From: Cupriavidus sp. 2SB
Lineage (GTDB): Bacteria > Pseudomonadota > Gammaproteobacteria > Burkholderiales > Burkholderiaceae
Assembly: GCF_005503625.1 (NCBI RefSeq)
Contig: NZ_SCMX01000055.1
Span: 1-46,325 of the forward strand
Reading direction: 5' to 3'
Length of the DNA stretch: 46,325 nt
The position numbers and the translations under genes are program-made. Of this stretch, positions 41,470-46,325 are shown one piece after another. How positions within the stretch are numbered: position 1 is the first letter of the stretch; every line of letters starts with the position of its first letter. Below the pieces are notes generated by a model that saw nothing but the letters and a program-made list of their open reading frames with translations, did not search any database and was not told the origin of the DNA.

Positions 41470-41506
41470 GTTCTTTCCAAGTACGCTCAACACCCAAGGA
41501 TTTCCG

Positions 41507-43771
41507 ATGAAATTCCGCTTCCCCGTCATCATCATCGATGAAGACTTCCGTTCCGAGAACATTTCGGGCTCGGGTATTCGCGCACTGGCCGAAGCCATCG
41601 AACGCGAAGGCATGGAGGTGATGGGCCTGACGAGTTACGGCGACCTGACGTCGTTCGCACAGCAGTCCAGCCGGGCTTCCACGTTCATCGTGTCGATCGA
41701 CGACGACGAGTTCGTGCGGGCCGACGACCAGCCCGAAGCCGCAGCCATCGAGAAGCTGCGCGCGTTCGTGTCCGAAGTCCGCCGCCGCAATACCGACCTG
41801 CCGATCTTCCTGTATGGCGAGACGCGCACGTCCCGTCACATCCCGAACGACATCCTGCGCGAACTGCACGGCTTCATCCACATGTTCGAGGACACCCCCG
41901 AATTCGTGGCGCGACACATCATCCGCGAAGCCAAGGTCTATCTCGACACGCTGGCGCCGCCGTTCTTCAAGGCACTGATCGACTATGCGCAGGACAGCTC
42001 GTACTCGTGGCATTGCCCGGGGCACTCGGGTGGCGTGGCATTCCTGAAGAGCCCGGTGGGCCAGGTGTTCCATCAGTTCTTTGGCGAGAACATGCTGCGC
42101 GCGGACGTCTGCAACGCCGTGGAAGAACTGGGCCAGCTGCTCGACCACACGGGTCCGGTGGCAGCATCTGAGCGCAATGCCGCGCGCATCTTCAATTCGG
42201 ACCATATGTTCTTCGTGACGAACGGTACGTCGACGTCGAACAAGATGGTGTGGCACGCCAACGTGGCGCCGGGCGACATCGTCGTGGTGGACCGCAACTG
42301 CCACAAGTCGATCCTGCACGCGATCATGATGACCGGCGCGATTCCGGTGTTTCTGATGCCCACGCGCAACCACTACGGCATCATCGGCCCGATCCCCAAG
42401 AGCGAGTTCGATCCCGAGACGATCCGCCGCAAGATCGCCGCGCACCCGTTCGCCAGCAAGGCAAAGAACCAGAAGCCGCGCATCCTGACGATCACGCAGG
42501 GTACGTACGATGGGGTGCTGTACAACGCCGAGCAGATCAAGGAAATGCTGGCGTCCGAGATCGACACGCTGCACTTTGACGAAGCGTGGCTGCCGCACGC
42601 CGCGTTCCACGAGTTCTACCGTGACATGCACGCGATTGGCCGCGACCGTCCGCGCAGCAAGGACGCGCTGGTGTTCGCCACGCAGTCCACGCACAAGCTG
42701 CTGGCCGGTCTGTCGCAGGCGTCGCAGATCCTGGTGCAGGATTCCGAGACGCGCAAGCTGGACCGGTATCGCTTCAACGAGGCGTACCTGATGCACACCT
42801 CGACGAGCCCGCAGTATTCGATCATTGCCTCGTGCGACGTGGCGGCAGCGATGATGGAAGCGCCGGGCGGCACGGCACTGGTGGAGGAGAGCATCCAGGA
42901 AGCGCTGGACTTCCGCCGCGCCGTGCGCAAGGTGGAAGCGGACTACGACGTCGATAACAACGGCGACTGGTGGTTCAAGGTCTGGGGTCCGGATACGCTG
43001 AACGAAGACGGCATCCCCGACCGCGACGAGTGGATGCTCAAGGCCAACGAGCGCTGGCACGGCTTCGGCGATCTGGCCGATGGGTTCAACCTGCTGGACC
43101 CGATCAAGGCCACGATCATCACCCCGGGCCTGGACGTGGACGGCGAGTTCAGCGAGCGCGGCATCCCGGCCGCCATCGTGACCAAGTATCTGGCCGAGCA
43201 CGGCATCATCATCGAGAAGACGGGTCTTTACTCGTTCTTCATCATGTTCACGATCGGCATTACCAAGGGTCGTTGGAACTCGCTGGTGACCGAACTGCAG
43301 CAGTTCAAGGACGACTACGACCAGAACCAGCCGCTGTGGCGCGTGCTGCCGGAATTCGTCGGCAAGTACCCGCAATACGAGCGGATGGGCCTGCGCGACC
43401 TGTGCGACGCGATCCACAGCGTCTACAAGGCCAACGACGTGGCGCGCGTGACCACGGAGATGTACCTGTCGGACATGGAACCGGCGATGAAGCCGTCGGA
43501 CGCCTGGGCAATGATGGCGCACCGCGAAATCGAGCGCGTGCCCGTGGACGAACTGGAAGGCCGCGTCACCGCCATCCTGCTGACTCCGTACCCGCCGGGC
43601 ATCCCGCTGCTGATTCCAGGCGAGCGCTTCAACCGCATCATCGTCCAGTACCTGCGATTCGCCCGCGAGTTCAACAAGCTGTTCCCGGGCTTCGAGACGG
43701 ACATCCACGGGCTGGTAGAGGACGAGGTCGATGGCGTGAAGGCCTATTTCGTGGATTGCGTGAAGCAGTAA
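41507..43771 (+). CDS. Orn/Lys/Arg family PLP decarboxylase
   Basis: This 754-residue PLP-dependent decarboxylase of the bacterial acid-inducible class (LdcI/CadA, SpeF, AdiA) would make cadaverine, putrescine or agmatine. The wing domain covers about 1-125 (PVIIIDEDFRSENISGSG), the core about 130-560 with SSYSWHCPGHSGGVAF, HFDEAW (Asp358) and the Schiff-base lysine Lys397 in TQSTHKLLAGLSQASQ, and a C-terminal domain with LTPYPPGIPLLIPGERF. AAGGA seven bases before the ATG sets the start; the frame upstream runs through the leader stem-loop. No amino acid/amine antiporter is next to it, so an acid-resistance role is not supported by context. Which amino acid it uses cannot be read from the sequence. 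Confidence 0.9.
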   Translation: MKFRFPVIIIDEDFRSENISGSGIRALAEAIEREGMEVMGLTSYGDLTSFAQQSSRASTFIVSIDDDEFVRADDQPEAAAIEKLRAFVSEVRRRNTDLPIFLYGETRTSRHIPNDILRELHGFIHMFEDTPEFVARHIIREAKVYLDTLAPPFFKALIDYAQDSSYSWHCPGHSGGVAFLKSPVGQVFHQFFGENMLRADVCNAVEELGQLLDHTGPVAASERNAARIFNSDHMFFVTNGTSTSNKMVWHANVAPGDIVVVDRNCHKSILHAIMMTGAIPVFLMPTRNHYGIIGPIPKSEFDPETIRRKIAAHPFASKAKNQKPRILTITQGTYDGVLYNAEQIKEMLASEIDTLHFDEAWLPHAAFHEFYRDMHAIGRDRPRSKDALVFATQSTHKLLAGLSQASQILVQDSETRKLDRYRFNEAYLMHTSTSPQYSIIASCDVAAAMMEAPGGTALVEESIQEALDFRRAVRKVEADYDVDNNGDWWFKVWGPDTLNEDGIPDRDEWMLKANERWHGFGDLADGFNLLDPIKATIITPGLDVDGEFSERGIPAAIVTKYLAEHGIIIEKTGLYSFFIMFTIGITKGRWNSLVTELQQFKDDYDQNQPLWRVLPEFVGKYPQYERMGLRDLCDAIHSVYKANDVARVTTEMYLSDMEPAMKPSDAWAMMAHREIERVPVDELEGRVTAILLTPYPPGIPLLIPGERFNRIIVQYLRFAREFNKLFPGFETDIHGLVEDEVDGVKAYFVDCVKQ

Positions 43772-43790
43772 GCGTTTCGCTGTTAAAAAG

Positions 43791-43825
43791 AAAAACCCCC
43801 GCTACCGAAAGGTGCGGGGGTTTTT
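43791..43825. terminator. Rho-independent terminator after the decarboxylase gene
   Basis: AAAAACCCCCGC (43791-43802) pairs with GCGGGGGTTTTT (43814-43825) around an 11-base loop. The T-run serves the plus-strand message, and the A-run lets it work on the minus strand too, where dctM arrives. Confidence 0.92.
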
Positions 43826-43840
43826 GTATGCCTTTGGTTT

Positions 43841-43916
43841 CGCTCCCCTCTCCCGCTTGCGGGAGAGGGGCCGGGGGAGAGGGCCGGAGCATCAACAGCC
43901 GACCAACTGCACCATT
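43841..43916. repeat. Truncated REPIN-like element, copy E
   Basis: The left hairpin CCCCTCTCCCGC-TT-GCGGGAGAGGGG is complete, and the left inner arm GGGGGAGAGGGCCGGAG matches the subfamily of copy C, as does GCCGACC a little later. The right inner arm and right hairpin are missing; the end of dctM begins where they should be. It lies between the decarboxylase and dctM stops. Confidence 0.85.
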
Positions 43917-43919
43917 GAC

Positions 43920-45647
43920 CTACTTGCTCTTCTCGAACTGGAACTGTGGCGCCGCCGGCTCGCTGGACTCGCCAGCCCCCGGTAACTCCAGCGTCCCCGG
44001 CGTGGAAGCTGCCCCTCCGGGCTTGTCAGCTTCCTGCCCGCCAAGCGGGATACTCACCTCCGCCGAATTGCTGTGTTTCAGCGATCCTTTGTCGAGCAGT
44101 CCGGTCACCATGCCCGGCCAGAACATCACCAGCAGCACCATCACCATCTGCAGGCCCACCCACGGGAGCGCGCCCCAGTAGATGTCCGAGCTCTTCACTT
44201 CCTTGGGTGCGATGCCGCGCAGGTAGAACAGCGCGAAGCCGAACGGCGGGTGCATGAACGAGGTCTGCATGTTCACGCACAGCATCACGCCGAACCAGAC
44301 CAGCGCGGCAGTGGCCGCAGCTTCGGGGTTGCCGCCCATCGAATCGAGCACGACCGGTGTCAGCACCTTGACGGCCACCGGGGCCAGCATCGGCACCACG
44401 ATGAACGCGATCTCGAAGAAGTCGAGGAAGAATGCCAGGAAGAAAATGAACAGATTGACGACGATGAGGAAGCCGATCCATCCGCCGGGCAGCGAGGTGA
44501 ACAGGTGTTCGACCCACGCGCCACCATCCACGCCCTGGAACACCACCGAGAAGCAGGTGGAGCCGATCAGGATGAACACCACCATGGCGGTGATACGTGC
44601 CGTGGACTGGTAAGCGTCGACGATCAGCAGGCGCAGTTCGGTCAACTGTCCGGCGCGGATCAGCAGCCACAGCACCACCAGGTAAGCCACCGCCAGCGGA
44701 ATGCGGAAGGCATGCGAGCCAAACGCGAACACGCCCACGGCTGCGGCCACGACGGTGGCGGCAATCCCGATGCGGTAGATGTTGCGGTCGATCTTGTTGA
44801 AACCCTTGTCGCGGATCACGGCCAGCACCAGCGCGCCGACGGCGCCCATCGCACCGGATTCGGTCGGCGTGGCAATGCCGAGCATGATCGTGCCGAGCAC
44901 CAGGAAGATCAGCACCGCGCACGGGATGATGCCGCGCAGGCACTTGGCCCACAGCGCCCAGCCACGCAGCGTGCGCGCTTCGGCGGGAACCGGCGGCAGC
45001 CAGTCAGGCTTGATGCGGGTCAGCACGAAGGTATAGAGCGCGAACAGTGCGATCTGCACCACAGACGGACCCCAGGCGCCCAGGTACATGCTGCCCACGT
45101 CGGCGCTGCCCATCGGCGTCTTGAGCTGGTCGGCCAGCACCACGAGCACCAGTGACGGCGGCACCAGCTGCGTGATCGTTCCCGATGCAGCCAGCACGCC
45201 GGTGGCGTACTTCATGTTGTACCGGTAGCGCATCATCACGGGCAGCGAGATCATCGCCATGGCAATCACCTGCGCGGCCACCGTGCCGGTAATCGCGCCA
45301 AGGATGAAGCCGACGATGATCACCGAATAGCCCAGCCCGCCGCGCACGGGGCCGAACAACTGGCCCATGGAGTCGAGCATGTCCTCGGCCAGCCCGCATT
45401 TCTCCAGGATGGCGCCCATGAAGGTGAAGAACGGGATCGCCAGTAGCAACTCGTTGCCCAGCACGCTGCCGAACACGCGGCTCGGCACGGCCTGCAGGAA
45501 CTGCATCGGGAAGTAGCCCCATTCGATGGCCAGGAAGCCAAAGGCCAGGCCTACCGCGGAGAGCGAGAATGCGACCGGAAACCCGATCAGCATGAATACC
45601 ACCAGGCCGCCGAACATCAGCGGCGGCATATATTCCAACGGAATCAT
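43920..45647 (-). CDS. dctM: TRAP transporter large permease subunit (DctM type)
   Basis: This is a 575-residue inner-membrane permease of a tripartite ATP-independent transporter, which uses the sodium or proton gradient to import an organic acid or similar solute. Many hydrophobic segments run through it. Family stretches are NELLLAIPFFTFMGAILEKCG near 65-85, GYSVIIVGFILGAITGTVAAQVI and PPSLVLVVLADQL. It is longer than classic DctM (about 430), with an extra central block (about 215-330), as in the long-form branch. The last 45 residues are Gly/Pro/Ser/Glu-rich and soluble. It overlaps dctQ by one base (TAATG). The substrate is unknown. Confidence 0.92.
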   Translation of the reverse strand: MIPLEYMPPLMFGGLVVFMLIGFPVAFSLSAVGLAFGFLAIEWGYFPMQFLQAVPSRVFGSVLGNELLLAIPFFTFMGAILEKCGLAEDMLDSMGQLFGPVRGGLGYSVIIVGFILGAITGTVAAQVIAMAMISLPVMMRYRYNMKYATGVLAASGTITQLVPPSLVLVVLADQLKTPMGSADVGSMYLGAWGPSVVQIALFALYTFVLTRIKPDWLPPVPAEARTLRGWALWAKCLRGIIPCAVLIFLVLGTIMLGIATPTESGAMGAVGALVLAVIRDKGFNKIDRNIYRIGIAATVVAAAVGVFAFGSHAFRIPLAVAYLVVLWLLIRAGQLTELRLLIVDAYQSTARITAMVVFILIGSTCFSVVFQGVDGGAWVEHLFTSLPGGWIGFLIVVNLFIFFLAFFLDFFEIAFIVVPMLAPVAVKVLTPVVLDSMGGNPEAAATAALVWFGVMLCVNMQTSFMHPPFGFALFYLRGIAPKEVKSSDIYWGALPWVGLQMVMVLLVMFWPGMVTGLLDKGSLKHSNSAEVSIPLGGQEADKPGGAASTPGTLELPGAGESSEPAAPQFQFEKSK

Positions 45648-46189
45648 TATTGCACCGGCCTTTCGTATTTTGATTCGATGCGCAACAGGCCCTGCAGGGC
45701 GGCGAAGCGCTTGATCAGTTCGGAGATACCTTGCAGCGTGAGCAGGGCAAAGCCGAGGGGCACCACGAGCTTGATCGGATACCGGGGCAGGCCGCCCGAG
45801 TTACCCGACTGTTCGAGAATGCGCCACGAAGGCAGGAACAGCGATTCCCACGACAGCCACGTGAACAGAATCGTGGACGGCAGCAGGAAAACGAGGATGC
45901 CGAAGATGTCGATCCAGTGCTGCGCGCGCTCGGACACGTTGCCGTAGATCAGGTCCACGCGAACGTGTTCATTGCGCTGGAACGTGTACGACGCGCCAAA
46001 CATCACGGCGATGGCGAACATGTACCACTGGAGTTCGAGCGGCCAGTTGTCGCTCAGGTTGAAGCCGTACCGCAGCAGGGCGTTCCCTGCGCTGATCAGG
46101 CACGACAGCAGGATCATGATGTTTGCAAGCCTGCCCGTGTGCTGGTTCAACCTGTCGATCTGTCGTGACAGACCAAGCAAGTAATTCAT
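45647..46189 (-). CDS. dctQ: TRAP transporter small permease subunit (DctQ type)
   Basis: This 180-residue four-helix inner-membrane subunit pairs with DctM. Hydrophobic segments lie near 20-38, 50-70, 92-112 and 140-160, with NWPLELQWYMFAIAVMFGASYTF and NEHVRVDLIYG typical of the family. GGGGGAGAC precedes the ATG by about four bases. The stop overlaps the dctM start. The third component, the periplasmic DctP receptor, is not within the window; it may lie further to the right. Confidence 0.92.
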   Translation of the reverse strand: MNYLLGLSRQIDRLNQHTGRLANIMILLSCLISAGNALLRYGFNLSDNWPLELQWYMFAIAVMFGASYTFQRNEHVRVDLIYGNVSERAQHWIDIFGILVFLLPSTILFTWLSWESLFLPSWRILEQSGNSGGLPRYPIKLVVPLGFALLTLQGISELIKRFAALQGLLRIESKYERPVQ

Positions 46190-46287
46190 GGGTGTCTCCC
46201 CCTTTTCTAATGCGGCGGTCAGTTTATCTGTAACAAATTATGTGGGGGCTAGGGGATTGTCCTAGAAGGGTTGGTGCATGCTGGGTT

Positions 46288-46325
46288 TGCTCCCCTCTCT
46301 CACAACGTGGGAGAGGGGCTGGGGG
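46288..46325. repeat. REP hairpin, copy F (cut by the window end)
   Basis: GCTCCCCTCTCTCAC (from 46289) pairs with GTGGGAGAGGGG (46307-46318) and is followed by CTGGGGG, as in the reverse complement of the right end of copy A. So it is probably the start of an element in the opposite orientation that continues past the window. It lies about 100 bases upstream of the dctQ start. Confidence 0.75.

Noticed and set aside
41348..43708. A 786-codon open frame antisense to the decarboxylase, almost as long as the gene
   Set aside because: The plus-strand protein has PLP motifs and full family length. The mirror frame shows only the Arg/His/Val-rich pattern of GC-driven antisense ORFs.
41507..43771. 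An acid-resistance module with antiporter
   Set aside because: No amino acid/amine antiporter or regulator is adjacent; the neighbours are dcd and TRAP transporter genes.
43920..46189. The TRAP transporter as the malonate importer of the mat operon
   Set aside because: It is 35 kb away with its own arrangement, and nothing in the sequence links it to malonate.
8607..46325. Recurring short palindromes taken as a possible CRISPR array
   Set aside because: The copies are kilobases apart, lie in separate gene junctions and have hairpin architecture. There are no regular spacers and no cas genes.

Overview
The window looks like the chromosome of a high-GC betaproteobacterium of the Burkholderiales, most like Cupriavidus/Ralstonia. 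This is inferred from gene content, not from a database search. The pointers are a Bug-family receptor, a Mat-type malonate operon, the order EVE gene, 6S RNA, zapA and a coiled-coil gene, a DUF3460 gene, and CCCCTCTCCC-type REP repeats. About 36 protein genes, one 6S RNA, one cobalamin riboswitch and six REP repeats are supported. No tRNA, rRNA, CRISPR array, prophage or IS element was seen.

Layout. (1) 5-2139, minus: an M48 metalloprotease and a DUF898/YjgN membrane protein, overlapping by one base. (2) 2892-8584, plus: a malonate-use operon with a GntR/FCD regulator (matR), malonyl-CoA decarboxylase (matA), a Bug solute receptor, an atypical crotonase and malonyl-CoA synthetase (matB). Malonate would be bound in the periplasm, activated by MatB and decarboxylated to acetyl-CoA by MatA. 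(3) 8755-11416, minus: a SIMPL protein, an EVE protein, 6S RNA with its terminator, zapA and a ZapB-like coiled coil. (4) 11609-24345: a vitamin B12 uptake and late-assembly island. A good sigma70 promoter and a B12 riboswitch lead into btuB-btuC-btuD-cobO-(38-codon ORF)-cobT-cobS-cobC on the plus strand. A facing minus operon carries cobU-cbiB-cobD-btuF, and cobQ diverges from cobU. No corrin-ring genes are present, so the island serves uptake, salvage and nucleotide-loop assembly.

(5) 24358-28582: a GNAT acetyltransferase, a PepSY membrane protein, panC, scpA and a DUF3460 gene. (6) 28757-35359, plus: tamA, tamB and a BamE-like lipoprotein, an outer-membrane assembly operon. (7) 35438-38471, minus: metG and an OmpA-like lipoprotein. 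(8) 38834-43771, plus: mrp/apbC, sodC, dcd and an Orn/Lys/Arg decarboxylase. (9) 43920-46189, minus: the large and small membrane subunits of a TRAP transporter. The receptor gene is not in the window.

The most notable pattern is the repeat family. REP hairpins, either paired as 125-127 bp REPIN-like elements or single or truncated, lie in five of the six tail-to-tail gene junctions. The sixth junction has only 12 bp. No REP lies in a divergent or same-strand junction inside the window. One copy supplies the last codons and the stop codon of the PepSY gene. I found no clearly new multi-gene system. The best candidates for new biology are the REP placement, the crotonase in the malonate operon that lacks one catalytic glutamate, the small ORF between cobO and cobT, and several strong unexplained inverted repeats.
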